Assembly (NCBI GenBank): GCA_905193225.1
Contig: CAJJNV010000010.1
Location: 1 to 64,000, forward strand
Direction: 5' to 3'
From: an uncultured Oscillospiraceae bacterium
GTDB lineage: Bacteria > Bacillota > Clostridia > Oscillospirales > Acutalibacteraceae
Length of the DNA stretch: 64,000 nt
Below, piece after piece: positions 41,523 to 49,313 of the stretch; position 1 is the stretch's first letter, and each line of letters opens with the position of its first letter. A model generated the notes under the pieces. It had not been told where the DNA came from. It saw only the letters and a list, made by a program, of their open reading frames with translations, and searched no databases. The position numbers were made by a program, and so were the translations under genes.

Positions 41523-41837
41523 CTATAAATTTCCTCCTTGGTTTATAAGCTCTGTTGCTCTTTTTGAAAAGCCCTCATCGCAGGTGGCAACCACCCCTGC
41601 CGACATTCCGATTGCCGACGACAACGTAAATTTATCGGCATCTATACGTATAATGTCTATCGGCTTTTCCTTTGCCGAAAATCTCAGTTCCTTTTCGGTA
41701 CGGGCGGCGGTGTCGCTTGCAACAAGCACAAGCTTTGCCTTTCCGTTTTTTATAGCCTCGTCGCAGGCTTCAAATCCGATTTTAAGATTGCCGCTCCGCC
41801 TTGCAATACCTAAAAGTCCGAGAAGTTTATCATTCAT
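41523..41837 (-). CDS. ylxQ: L7Ae-family RNA-binding protein YlxQ
   Basis: 104 residues from MNDKLLGLLGIARRSGNLKI; an in-frame extension upstream lies inside ylxR and lacks a ribosome site. KIGFEACDEAIKNGKAKLVL and ASDTAARTEKELR are the L7Ae/YlxQ pattern for K-turn RNA binding. Overlaps the ylxR stop by 8 nt. Role in the nusA-infB operon is conserved, though poorly defined. Confidence 0.9.
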   Translation of the reverse strand: MNDKLLGLLGIARRSGNLKIGFEACDEAIKNGKAKLVLVASDTAARTEKELRFSAKEKPIDIIRIDADKFTLSSAIGMSAGVVATCDEGFSKRATELINQGGNL

Positions 41838-42102
41838 TTTTTGAAATGACCTCCTCGCAGGCAGAATATACTTCATCGGGAATTTGCACCGAAAGTGAGC
41901 GTTCAAACCGCCTTGCCTTTATCGCTTTTTTAAGACACTCGGAATTTTTGCAGACATAAGCGCCTCTTCCGTTTTTCTTAAAGCTTTGGTCAAGCTCGGC
42001 CCTTCCGTCGGGCGTTTTGACCAATCTTATAAGCTCGGCCTTGGTTTTCATTTCTCCGCAAGCAATACATTTTCTGAGCGGAACCGTTTTTTTATCTGAC
42101 AA
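41830..42102 (-). CDS. ylxR: YlxR family RNA-binding protein (DUF448)
   Basis: 90 residues. VPLRKCIACGEMKTKAELIR and GRGAYVCKNSECLKKAIK are the diagnostic YlxR cysteines and basic surface. In B. subtilis YlxR affects transcription of metabolic genes and has been linked to RNase P. Canonical place between nusA and ylxQ. An approximately 110-nt gap separates it from nusA. Confidence 0.93.
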   Translation of the reverse strand: MSDKKTVPLRKCIACGEMKTKAELIRLVKTPDGRAELDQSFKKNGRGAYVCKNSECLKKAIKARRFERSLSVQIPDEVYSACEEVISKNE

Positions 42103-42213
42103 TTTTGTCGCTCCTTTCGAGCATTGGAAGTTAAACCGCTAAACTGAAATTTTTTGGAAACCCGCTAAGATCGTTTAAGGCTTTTCACAGACCGTCACAG
42201 GCTTATAGAAGCC

Positions 42214-43305
42214 TTAATCCTCGCCGTAGAATCCGCTTTCGGGACGAATGTCTATCTTCCATCCGGTAAGCTTGGCTGCAAGGCGGGCGTTCTGTCCCTT
42301 GTTTCCGATGGCCAGCGACAGCTGAGCGTCGGGTACCGATACATGACAGGACTTTGCGCCCTCCGGATCGACTTCAACCGAAACGACCTTGGCGGGAGAA
42401 AGAGCCTCGCTTATAAAGGACACAGGATCATCGGAATATTTAACAATATCGATTTTTTCGCCGCAAAGCTCATCGACTATTTTGGCCACTCTTGTGCCCT
42501 TAGGACCGATGCAGGCGCCGATAGGATCGACATTCTCGTCCTTCGACCAAACTGCAATCTTGGTGCGGGAACCTGCCTCGCGGGAAATTGATTTAACCTC
42601 TATGGTGCCGTCGTAAATCTCGGGAACCTCGGTTTCAAACAGGCGTTTGACAAGTCCCGAATGGGTTCTGGAAATCATAATTTTGGGGCCCTTTTCACTG
42701 TCTCTTACATCCACAACAAAGATCTTAAGGTGCTGTCCCTCGGTAAGTACCTCGCCGGGTATCTGCTCGGCTCTGGGGAGAATTGCCTCGTTGTCGCCGA
42801 TAGTGACGGTGGCGTTGCCGGTAATGGGATCAACCGTCTGAACAACGGCAGTGACCAACTCCTGATTTTTGCTCTGGAATTCCTGAAGTGTCTGTCCTCT
42901 TTCGGCGTCGCGTATACCCTGACGGATGACGTGCTTGGCGGTCTGAGCGGCTATACGGCCGAAGTTGTGTGTGTCGAGGGGGATTTCGACCGGCTCGCCC
43001 ACGGCAGCCGATTTGGAAATTTTAAGGGCATCCTCAAGAAGAATTTCGGTATCGGGGTCTTCCACCTCGTCAACAACGGTTTTTTTAACAAATACGTCGA
43101 AGATTTTCTTTTCACAGTCGATGTTGCAGAAAACGACATCCTTGGAGCCGTAGTCTTTTTTGGCCGAAACAACAATTGCGCCGGCTATTTTTTCGGCGAT
43201 GTATTCCCTGCTTATGCCCTTTTCCTTTTCCATTGTTTCAAGCGCTTCAAAGAAAGCGTTCAAGTTGTCCTCCCGTGCTTTCTGTTCCTTTGTCTTTCTT
43301 GCCAT
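42214..43305 (-). CDS. nusA: Transcription termination/antitermination factor NusA
   Basis: 363 residues from MARKTKEQKAREDNLNAFF; an upstream in-frame TTG is less likely because GAAAGGA serves this ATG at about 12 nt. N-terminal RNAP-binding domain (NAFFEALETMEKEKGIS), S1 domain, then two KH domains (IGACIGPKGTRVAKIVDEL; LSLAIGNKGQNARLAAKLTGW). NusA modulates pausing, termination and antitermination. Lacks the C-terminal acidic repeats of proteobacterial NusA, as usual in Bacillota. Confidence 0.97.
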   Translation of the reverse strand: MARKTKEQKAREDNLNAFFEALETMEKEKGISREYIAEKIAGAIVVSAKKDYGSKDVVFCNIDCEKKIFDVFVKKTVVDEVEDPDTEILLEDALKISKSAAVGEPVEIPLDTHNFGRIAAQTAKHVIRQGIRDAERGQTLQEFQSKNQELVTAVVQTVDPITGNATVTIGDNEAILPRAEQIPGEVLTEGQHLKIFVVDVRDSEKGPKIMISRTHSGLVKRLFETEVPEIYDGTIEVKSISREAGSRTKIAVWSKDENVDPIGACIGPKGTRVAKIVDELCGEKIDIVKYSDDPVSFISEALSPAKVVSVEVDPEGAKSCHVSVPDAQLSLAIGNKGQNARLAAKLTGWKIDIRPESGFYGED

Positions 43306-43464
43306 TTTCCAAAAACATCCTTTCAAAGTTATTGTTTTATTGATTGTTCGTAAATTACGTTTGTTGGTCGCTGAATTAAGTTGTTTTCGCTGTTAAATCA
43401 ATATGTGGATCGACCGATTTATCGTTTTTTCTGCCATCAGCCGATTTCGCGCTTTTAAAAGCCT

Positions 43465-43929
43465 TTAAAAATCGTAATCGTCAAGCTTGACCGATGCAAT
43501 GTCGGCTTTTGAGAAGGTCACGGAATTTTCCCCGTCGCTGAGTACAAGATTTTCTCCATCAAATCTTTCAAGCTTTCCGAAAAATTCTTTTTTTCCTTCA
43601 AAGGGCTTATATGTTTTAACAACAATATCCCGTCCGGCCATTTTTTCAAAGTGTTCCGGCTCTTCAAGCTCGCGGCCCAGTCCCGGTGAACACACCTCCA
43701 AAAAATAAGACCGATCGATAAAATCCGCCTCATCGAGAGGACCGTCCACCGCCTTTGAAAAGGCCTCGCAATCGTCGATGGTCACTCCGTCCTGTTTGTC
43801 GATGAAAAAGCGGAGATACCACTCGGCTCCCTCTTTTAAGAATTTGACGCTCCATATTTCAAGAGAAAGCTCTTTTGCAAAGGGCGCGGCAAGCTCTTTT
43901 GCCTGTGCGGCAATAGTTTTTGAAGACAA
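43465..43929 (-). CDS. rimP: Ribosome maturation factor RimP
   Basis: 154 residues. KFLKEGAEWYLRFFIDKQDG, VTIDDCEAFSKAVDGPLDE and YFLEVCSPGLGRELEEPEHF are diagnostic of RimP, which supports 30S assembly near S12. First gene of the operon that runs to proA. Promoter at 44033-44005. Confidence 0.96.
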   Translation of the reverse strand: MSSKTIAAQAKELAAPFAKELSLEIWSVKFLKEGAEWYLRFFIDKQDGVTIDDCEAFSKAVDGPLDEADFIDRSYFLEVCSPGLGRELEEPEHFEKMAGRDIVVKTYKPFEGKKEFFGKLERFDGENLVLSDGENSVTFSKADIASVKLDDYDF

Positions 43930-44004
43930 TACATAAACCCCCTGATAAAATCAAAAGAGCGGGTTTCCCCACTCCTTTGTCAATAGTTTATATTCACTGT
44001 AATT

Positions 44005-44033
44005 ACTATACCATATTATACGCAAAAAATCAA
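44005..44033 (-). promoter_or_regulatory. Promoter of the rimP-nusA-infB-proBA operon
   Basis: TTGATT (44033-44028), 17-bp spacer, TATAGT (44010-44005) on the minus strand, about 75 nt before rimP. A second TATAAT within the spacer could serve another start. Confidence 0.6.
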
Positions 44034-44206
44034 GTGCTTAAACGCCGAATATTATAACGAATTACACCTCTTTAAAGGGTGCCTTTTTGGTCATAATTAC
44101 CTTTATTTCCGCCATAATGCAGATTCAGCGGCAATTTAAGCGCCGTGCAGGCATATCTTCGGCCGAAAATCCTCTCAACCGCCGCAAATCCATCAAAGCG
44201 TCAACA

Positions 44207-45154
44207 TCAACGATAACAGGAAGCCGAGGGTGACAAAACCGCAGCCCCAAGGAACACAAAAATAACATAAAGCGAGAAAACAAGACCTATGATCGAACAA
44301 ACAAATCCCGCGACCGCCACGCCTCGGCCCGGTTCGCCGTTTTGGTAGCCTTTCATAGACTTTACACCGAGTACAAGTCCTATTATCGACAGTATAAAAC
44401 CCATTCCGGTGGCGGAAAAAACAATGCTGAGTATTCCAAGCACAAGGCTTGCAGTGGCATTTCCCTTGTTAGGATTCTGCGGCACCGCATAAGGATAGCC
44501 GTAATATCCGTTTTGTCTGTAATAGGGAGGGACATTTCCGTTGCTGTAATACGGGGGAACGCTGCCATTATATTGGGGAGCGTTGCCATAGGGCGGCATA
44601 TTGTTTTGCTGCGGATTTCCATATTGCGGCCGGTCAAAAGGCTGATCGTATATCTGCCGGCCGCCGTAAGGTTGGCTGTTCATCGGCTGTTCGTTAGTCG
44701 GCTGCCCATCGTAGGATTGACCGCTAACATACTGTCGTTCAAAGGGATGGCCGCCGAAATCCTGATCACCGAGTGTCTGCTCGCTATAATTCCGCGGATC
44801 ATAAGGCTGCCCTCCGGCCACCGGTCGGTCACCGGGGCAATCGCAAGGCTGATCATACGGCCGATCATTTGGCCGGTCAAAAGACTGATTGTTATCGGAT
44901 GCACCGTTCCCGGTGTGCTGCGTGCCATAATCGTCCAAAACGGCCGCAGCGACGTTATTTCCGACAGCAGGAGGCTCAGAATTACCCTGCCGTACAGCAA
45001 AATCGTCGTAGGTATTTTGCACAGCCGAAGCGTCGTGTGTGTCTCCGCTTACTCCCTCGTTTTCGTCTAAAGATCCGCCAACGGCATTTCCGCACATTCT
45101 GCAAAAATTTTCCCCGTCTTCGCACTGTTTACCACAGTTTTTGCAGTATTTCAT
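44207..45154 (-). CDS. Zinc-ribbon protein with Pro/Gln/Tyr-rich linker and DUF4190-like membrane domain
   Basis: 315 residues. N-terminal zinc ribbon MKYCKNCGKQCEDGENFCRM (two CxxC pairs). Residues about 40-215 are a low-complexity linker rich in Asp, Arg, Pro, Gln, Tyr and Asn, with tandem units such as RPNDRPYDQPCDCPGDRP and later PPYGN/PPYY. The C-terminal 95 residues carry two or three hydrophobic helices with KGNATASLVLGILSIVFS and SIIGLVLGVKSMKGYQNGEP, the DUF4190 pattern. Membrane-bound with a cytosolic zinc ribbon; function unknown. Common architecture in Clostridia and Bacilli. Own promoter at 45233-45205. Confidence 0.8.
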   Translation of the reverse strand: MKYCKNCGKQCEDGENFCRMCGNAVGGSLDENEGVSGDTHDASAVQNTYDDFAVRQGNSEPPAVGNNVAAAVLDDYGTQHTGNGASDNNQSFDRPNDRPYDQPCDCPGDRPVAGGQPYDPRNYSEQTLGDQDFGGHPFERQYVSGQSYDGQPTNEQPMNSQPYGGRQIYDQPFDRPQYGNPQQNNMPPYGNAPQYNGSVPPYYSNGNVPPYYRQNGYYGYPYAVPQNPNKGNATASLVLGILSIVFSATGMGFILSIIGLVLGVKSMKGYQNGEPGRGVAVAGFVCSIIGLVFSLYVIFVFLGAAVLSPSASCYR

Positions 45155-45204
45155 ACTCTTCCCCCATTTATTGATTTTTAAAAGAATATCTTCCTCATAA
45201 CTAC

Positions 45205-45233
45205 AATATAATATTAAACAGAATCTTTTTCAA
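45205..45233 (-). promoter_or_regulatory. Promoter of the zinc-ribbon membrane protein
   Basis: TTGAAA (45233-45228), 17-bp spacer, TATATT (45210-45205) on the minus strand. Confidence 0.55.
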
Positions 45234-45457
45234 GTAATATATTTCACGTTTTGCGTTTTGTTGTAAAAAAATTTTAAAATATTTATTTCTGTTTCTTTGA
45301 TTTGGAACAATTAAAAAAAGGCTGCATTTTCTGCAACCCGCATAAACACTGCGTCGCAGCGTTCATACCAAAATTTTTGCAGCACAAATTTTTTTAAGAA
45401 AACCTTATATAATGCTAATATTTCACATAAAATATTAAATAAAATCCATTAAAAGTA
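45234..45457. other. Intergenic region between divergent promoters
   Basis: About 220 bp of A/T-rich sequence. GGCTGCATTTTCTGCAACC (about 45320) contains a short hairpin, and GCTGCGACGCAG-like symmetry follows near 45350. No coding frame. Confidence 0.4.
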
Positions 45458-45486
45458 TTGACAAACGCCGATTCCTTGGCTATAAT
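45458..45486 (+). promoter_or_regulatory. Full-consensus promoter of the cohesin-dockerin gene
   Basis: TTGACA (45458-45463), 17-bp spacer, TATAAT (45481-45486). A perfect match in both boxes, implying strong expression. Confidence 0.9.
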
Positions 45487-45520
45487 ATACAAAAAGACCT
45501 CGAAAGGAAGAAAAAATGCA

Positions 45521-46252
45521 ATGAAAAAGTTAGTATCCATATTATTGTGCGTGGCAATGCTTTGTGCAGTTTGCGTTACTGCCTTTGCCGAAGGAGAGCC
45601 TACCACCTCTGCAGCCGTAGCAGTCGGTGCTGTTGAAGGCGGAAAAGGCGAAAAGATAACACTTCCCGTTTCCATTACCGGCAACTCGGGAATTGCTTCC
45701 CTCACCGCAACCATCACTTATGATGCAGCTGCCCTTTCGGTTACCGATAAGGACGTTGTTCCCGCCGGGATTCTCGCCGGTGCAGTTGACACCGCAGATT
45801 CCTCTACAACCATGTATCAGGTAAATACCGCCGAAGCCGGAAAGATTTATATAAGCTTCATCAAGACCGAAAACATCACCGGCGACGGTGTTCTCTTCAA
45901 CATCGGTTTCACCATTAAGACCGACGCTGCTGTTGGCGATTCCGCTGTTTCCATTGCCGTTGAAGAAATGGCAAATGCCGATGCAGCCATCTACACCGGA
46001 TACACCGTAGCTGCAGGTAACGTTAAAATCGGCGAAGCAACCTTCATTTACGGTGACGTTGATGCAAACGGAACTGTTGAAGCCACCGATGCTCTGTGGG
46101 CACTTCAGGCTTATGTCGGATCAAGACAGCTTGTCGACAATGCTTTCAAAGCTGCCGATGTTAACCTCGACAACACGGTTGACACCTCCGATGCTCTTGC
46201 AATTCTCCAGTTTGCAGTCAAACTCCGCACCGAGCTTCCCATTAAGAAATAA
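45521..46252 (+). CDS. Secreted cohesin-dockerin protein
   Basis: 243 residues from MKKLVSILLCVAML; the upstream in-frame extension overlaps the promoter and is rejected. Signal peptide 1-24 ends AFA before EGEP. Residues about 30-170 form a cohesin-type beta sandwich: GEKITLPVSITGNSGIASLT, ATITYDAAALSV and GVLFNIGFTIKTDAAVGDSA. Residues about 180-240 are a type I dockerin with two calcium loops: GDVDANGTVEATDALWAL and ADVNLDNTVDTSDALAIL. Cohesins bind dockerins to build cellulosome-like complexes, so this single-cohesin protein could act as an adaptor linking an enzyme or scaffold to the cell. No anchor is present. Strong promoter and terminator make it monocistronic. Confidence 0.9.
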   Translation: MKKLVSILLCVAMLCAVCVTAFAEGEPTTSAAVAVGAVEGGKGEKITLPVSITGNSGIASLTATITYDAAALSVTDKDVVPAGILAGAVDTADSSTTMYQVNTAEAGKIYISFIKTENITGDGVLFNIGFTIKTDAAVGDSAVSIAVEEMANADAAIYTGYTVAAGNVKIGEATFIYGDVDANGTVEATDALWALQAYVGSRQLVDNAFKAADVNLDNTVDTSDALAILQFAVKLRTELPIKK

Positions 46253-46267
46253 TTGAATTGAACCTTT

Positions 46268-46302
46268 AACCGGCGTTCTTAAAAGGAACGCCGGTTTTTT
46301 TT
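46268..46302 (+). terminator. Terminator after the cohesin-dockerin gene
   Basis: AACCGGCGTTC (46268-46278), 7-nt loop, GAACGCCGGTT (46286-46296), then TTTTTT. Confidence 0.9.
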
Positions 46303-46313
46303 ATAGCTTTATA

Positions 46314-46342
46314 TTGCAAAGAAGTTGTTTAAATGGTATAAT
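46314..46342 (+). promoter_or_regulatory. Promoter of yfbR-thyA
   Basis: TTGCAA (46314-46319), 17-bp spacer, TATAAT (46337-46342). Confidence 0.7.
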
Positions 46343-46392
46343 GAGAGAAAAGGGATTTTGTAATTCCAAAGCTGATATTAAGAAGTGAAGAT

Positions 46393-46983
46393 ATGGAAAA
46401 GTTTAATTTTTTTGCAATGCTCTTTCGGATGAAATATATCAACCGATGGGCGCTTATGCGGTCGAGCCGCGAAGAAAGCATTACCGAGCATAGTCTTGAA
46501 ACGGCGATCATTGCCCATTGTCTCGCGGTCATCAGAAACAAGCGTTTCGGCGGGAATGTCAACCCCGAGCGGGTGGCGGTTATGGGAATTTTCCACGATG
46601 CAAGCGAGATCATAACCGGCGATCTCCCCACTCCCGTCAAATACTATAACAAGGACATTAAAACCGCCTATAAGGAGCTTGAAAAGGAAGCCGATCTAAG
46701 GCTTTTCTCAATGCTTCCCGACGATTTAAAAGAAGCTTACAAGCCGTATTTTTCTCCGGCCGAGCAGGATAAAGAGCTTTGGCGGCTTTGCAAGGCAGCC
46801 GATAAGATCTCGGCTCTTATAAAATGTATCGAAGAAGGCAATATGGGAAATCCCGAATTTAAAGAGGCCGAAAAATCCACCCTTTCACACATTAAAGAGC
46901 TGGGCGTACCCGAGGCTGAGGTTTTCATAAAGGAATTTCTCCCCTCATTCAGACTGACCCTTGATGAACTTAATAAGGAGTAG
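46393..46983 (+). CDS. yfbR: 5'-deoxynucleotidase YfbR (HD domain)
   Basis: 196 residues. FFAMLFRMKYINRWALMRSS, SITEHSLETAIIAHCLAV and FHDASEIITGDLPTPVKYYN are the YfbR pattern, with His and HD metal ligands. The enzyme removes the 5'-phosphate of deoxynucleoside monophosphates. It is 6 nt upstream of thyA in a two-gene unit, so it may tune dCMP/dUMP or dTMP pools around thymidylate synthesis. In E. coli YfbR supports an alternative dUMP route when dCTP deaminase is absent. Confidence 0.92.
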   Translation: MEKFNFFAMLFRMKYINRWALMRSSREESITEHSLETAIIAHCLAVIRNKRFGGNVNPERVAVMGIFHDASEIITGDLPTPVKYYNKDIKTAYKELEKEADLRLFSMLPDDLKEAYKPYFSPAEQDKELWRLCKAADKISALIKCIEEGNMGNPEFKEAEKSTLSHIKELGVPEAEVFIKEFLPSFRLTLDELNKE

Positions 46984-46989
46984 ATAAAA

Positions 46990-47820
46990 ATGTCATATGC
47001 CGATCAGGTATTCGTAAAAAACTGCAAGGATATTTTAGAAAACGGAGTGTGGGACACCGATTTTGACGTGCGCCCTCATTGGGACGACGGCACTCCCGCC
47101 CACACGGTCAAAAAATTCTGCATCGTCAATCGTTATGACCTGCAAAAGGAATTTCCGTTAATGACCCTTCGCAAAATCAACTATACCGCCGCCATAGACG
47201 AGATTCTTTGGATATGGCAGAAGAAGTCCAACAACACCGCCGATCTCGCCAGCCACATATGGGATTCTTGGGCCGACGAAACCGGTTCCATCGGCAAGGC
47301 ATACGGCTATCAGCTTGGCATAAAGCATAAGTACGCCGAGGGGGAATTTGACCAGGTCGACCGCGTGCTTTACGATCTTAAACACAATCCCTGCTCCCGC
47401 AGAATTATGACCAACATATACAACCACAGGGACCTTCACGAGATGCACCTTTATCCCTGCGCATACAGTATGACCTTTAATGTCACCGGCAACAAGCTCA
47501 ACGCCATTTTAAATCAGCGATCCCAGGATATGCTGACGGCCAACAACTGGAACGTCTGCCAGTACAGTGCTCTCACAATGATGATCGCTCAGGTAACTGG
47601 ATTTGAGCCGGGCGAGTTTGTGCACATCATCGCCGACGCACACATTTACGACCGCCACATCGACCTTGTAAAAGAGGTCATTGCAAAGCAGCCGTTTGAA
47701 GCACCCAAGGTGCACTTAAACCCCGATGTGGATGATTTTTATAAATTCACTGTAGATGATTTTATCGTTGAGGATTATCAGTTCCACAAGCTCGGTAAAA
47801 AGGTTCCGGTAGCCATCTAA
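46990..47820 (+). CDS. thyA: Thymidylate synthase
   Basis: 276 residues. Converts dUMP and 5,10-methylene-THF to dTMP and DHF. The catalytic Cys is in HLYPCAYSMTFNV near residue 157, a variant of the usual LPPCH; the dUMP-binding Arg-Ser region is LNQRSQDMLTANNWNV. The ending (HIIADAHIYDRHIDLVKEVI) is standard. Folate enzymes are not adjacent. No dfr gene is seen within the window. Confidence 0.94.
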   Translation: MSYADQVFVKNCKDILENGVWDTDFDVRPHWDDGTPAHTVKKFCIVNRYDLQKEFPLMTLRKINYTAAIDEILWIWQKKSNNTADLASHIWDSWADETGSIGKAYGYQLGIKHKYAEGEFDQVDRVLYDLKHNPCSRRIMTNIYNHRDLHEMHLYPCAYSMTFNVTGNKLNAILNQRSQDMLTANNWNVCQYSALTMMIAQVTGFEPGEFVHIIADAHIYDRHIDLVKEVIAKQPFEAPKVHLNPDVDDFYKFTVDDFIVEDYQFHKLGKKVPVAI

Positions 47821-47903
47821 CGGTGCATCGGCAACCGGCAACGACCGATGTCACGGTGCACGCAAAACGTGATACACCGACAATAATACAATATACCGCA
47901 ATC

Positions 47904-47975
47904 GAAAATCGGCAAGGTCGACGCGATATCTTCGCACGCCGTCTTTGCCGATTTATTGTATTTTTTCGGCAAAAC
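47904..47975 (+). terminator. Probable terminator after thyA
   Basis: AAATCGGCAA (47906-47915) pairs with TTGCCGATTT (47945-47954), with an inner GCGATATCTTCGC hairpin, followed by ATTGTATTTTTT. Confidence 0.5.
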
Positions 47976-48024
47976 CTTCCTGCACGGTCACTCCGTTTTA
48001 CCGAAAAAGCCGATATTTTGCGAT

Positions 48025-48294
48025 CTAAATTCCAAGCATCGAGCCTATTACCACCAGAGCTATGACCCCCGGCACTCCTCCGAAAAACGATCCTGCCAGC
48101 GTATAGCCGTTAATTGCCACCGTCTGGGCGGTATATTTACCGATAAAATACACGGCAAAAAGACAAATTACTCCTGCCGTTCCCGACCAGAAAAGGGTGC
48201 GAATAGGTTTTCCGTTTTTAAAAAGAACCACAAGCAGGATTATCCCTGCAATTATCAGCGCGGCATATATACTGTATTTTATCGCCGTCAACAT
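48025..48294 (-). CDS. BofA-like small membrane protein
   Basis: 89 residues with three hydrophobic segments (YAALIIAGIILLVVLF, TLFWSGTAGVICLFAVYFI, FGGVPGVIALVVIGSMLGI). The ending INGYTLAGSFFGGVPGVIA matches the BofA family (pro-sigma-K processing inhibitor). In B. subtilis BofA restrains the SpoIVFB protease in the outer forespore membrane until engulfment is complete. In many Clostridia bofA lies near recR; here it is isolated between thyA and secG, so a different role is possible. Confidence 0.65.
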   Translation of the reverse strand: MLTAIKYSIYAALIIAGIILLVVLFKNGKPIRTLFWSGTAGVICLFAVYFIGKYTAQTVAINGYTLAGSFFGGVPGVIALVVIGSMLGI

Positions 48295-48365
48295 ATTATC
48301 CCTCCAAAGCTTTTTGATTTCAGCCTTTTTTTAATAATATGCGGCTTGTCTTGAAAAAATAACGA

Positions 48366-48400
48366 CGGGCACTTTGAAATGTATCAAAGTGCCCGTTTAA
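48366..48400. terminator. Hairpin between bofA-like and secG genes
   Basis: CGGGCACTTTGA (48366-48377) pairs exactly with TCAAAGTGCCCG (48384-48395) around a 6-nt loop. T-rich tails exist on both sides; it lies about 165 nt past secG and could end that transcript. Confidence 0.65.
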
Positions 48401-48563
48401 GGTTAAATATTATTTTGCAAACATACATCCGACAAAGCACAGGCACAACATTGTCAACACGCTGTTGACAGATCCCCGTGCGTCGCTTTGCCAAGCCATT
48501 CAATCAGAGCATCAGCATTCAAACCTCGGCAAAATTGCATCACTGAAGCTTTTCCCGGTAAAA

Positions 48564-48815
48564 TTATTTGCCGAGAATGGAAATAACGTCAGCCGCAATA
48601 ACAAGAAGCATGAAGATGATGGTGATGTACTTGGTGATTCTCTGGAGTTTGGCCGAAAGGGTGTGCGCCTTATTCTTGGAAAGGAAGGTATCGGCACCGC
48701 CGCTGACCGCGCCGGCAACGCCCGATCTTCTGCCCTCTTGAAGAAGAATAACGGTAATTATAACAAGAGCGAATATTATAAGAAATGCACCTAAGAGTAT
48801 TTCTGCGATTTTCAT
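48564..48815 (-). CDS. secG: Preprotein translocase subunit SecG
   Basis: 83 residues with two membrane helices (LLGAFLIIFALVIITVILLQ and ITIIFMLLVIAADVISIL) and the connecting EGRRSGVAGAVSGGADTFLS loop typical of SecG. Assists SecYEG-dependent export. Promoter TTGATT-17-TATAAT directly upstream; CGGAGGATG-type ribosome site. Confidence 0.93.
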   Translation of the reverse strand: MKIAEILLGAFLIIFALVIITVILLQEGRRSGVAGAVSGGADTFLSKNKAHTLSAKLQRITKYITIIFMLLVIAADVISILGK

Positions 48816-48855
48816 TTAAAACATCCTCCGAATAGTATTTTCAATTAGCCTTTTG

Positions 48856-48884
48856 ATTATAACACATTATTTCAGAAAAATCAA
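48856..48884 (-). promoter_or_regulatory. Promoter of secG
   Basis: TTGATT (48884-48879), 17-bp spacer, TATAAT (48861-48856) on the minus strand. Confidence 0.8.
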
Positions 48885-48957
48885 GACAAATTTTTCATAA
48901 TAATATTTATTTTTAAAAAGCTGTTATAAATCCGATTTTTGCGGTTATAATACCCTT

Positions 48958-49112
48958 GCGGGACAAACAAGAAGCGTTTGCTGTTTCTTCCGCAATGTTT
49001 TTGACCTTTGCGGAAGTATTCGCAAATGCTTTAAAAACATTTTATAAAAAGGCATTGGCCTTTTAAACCTTGTTAAAGGGGTTCGGTGAAAAATTCGCCG
49101 TTCCCCTTTTTT
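48958..49112 (+). ncRNA. Candidate structured RNA: three-way junction with its own terminator
   Basis: TATAAT at 48946-48951 (weak -35) would start transcription near 48958. The RNA folds by hand into P1 AACAAG/CTTGTT (48966-48971 with 49069-49074). P2 is 10 bp (48972-48981 with 49022-49031), a 5x5 internal loop, then 9 bp CTTCCGCAA (48987-48995 with 49008-49016). P3 AAAAGGC/GCCTTTT (49047-49053 with 49058-49064) has an ATTG loop. The three helices meet in one junction. Immediately after is a terminator, GGGGTTCGGTGAA paired with TTCGCCGTTCCCC then TTTTTT (to 49112). No coding frame. Plus-strand direction is favoured by the T run. Family not recognised; a diverged 6S RNA is one alternative. 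Confidence 0.55.
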
Positions 49113-49313
49113 CGTTTTTCGGCGGGCATATTGCCCATCAGACGATCGTTTTTATCAGCAGATATGTCGCCCATCAGCCTAACCGTTTTTTCAAGCTGTT
49201 GTTTTCTATCGGTTTGGTGGTTTGGCAGTTTGGTAATCCGATTGGCGGAAAAAAAGCTGTCTGCGCTGTCTGCCGTCAGAAAACACTATACCGCAACCGT
49301 AAGCACTTAAGCA
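49113..49313. repeat. Intergenic region with short direct repeats
   Basis: GCCCATCAG followed by CGTTTTT recurs (49133 and 49169, 36-37 bp apart), and TTTGG recurs every 8 bp at 49213, 49221 and 49229. Otherwise empty. Confidence 0.5.

Noticed and set aside
42214..43326. TTG start for NusA seven codons upstream
   Set aside because: It would place the GAAAGGA ribosome site inside the coding region; ATG at 43305 gives the usual N-terminus.
48420..48563. tmRNA or SRP RNA near secG
   Set aside because: No tRNA-like ends, tag peptide or GGAA/GNAR tetraloop helix recognised.
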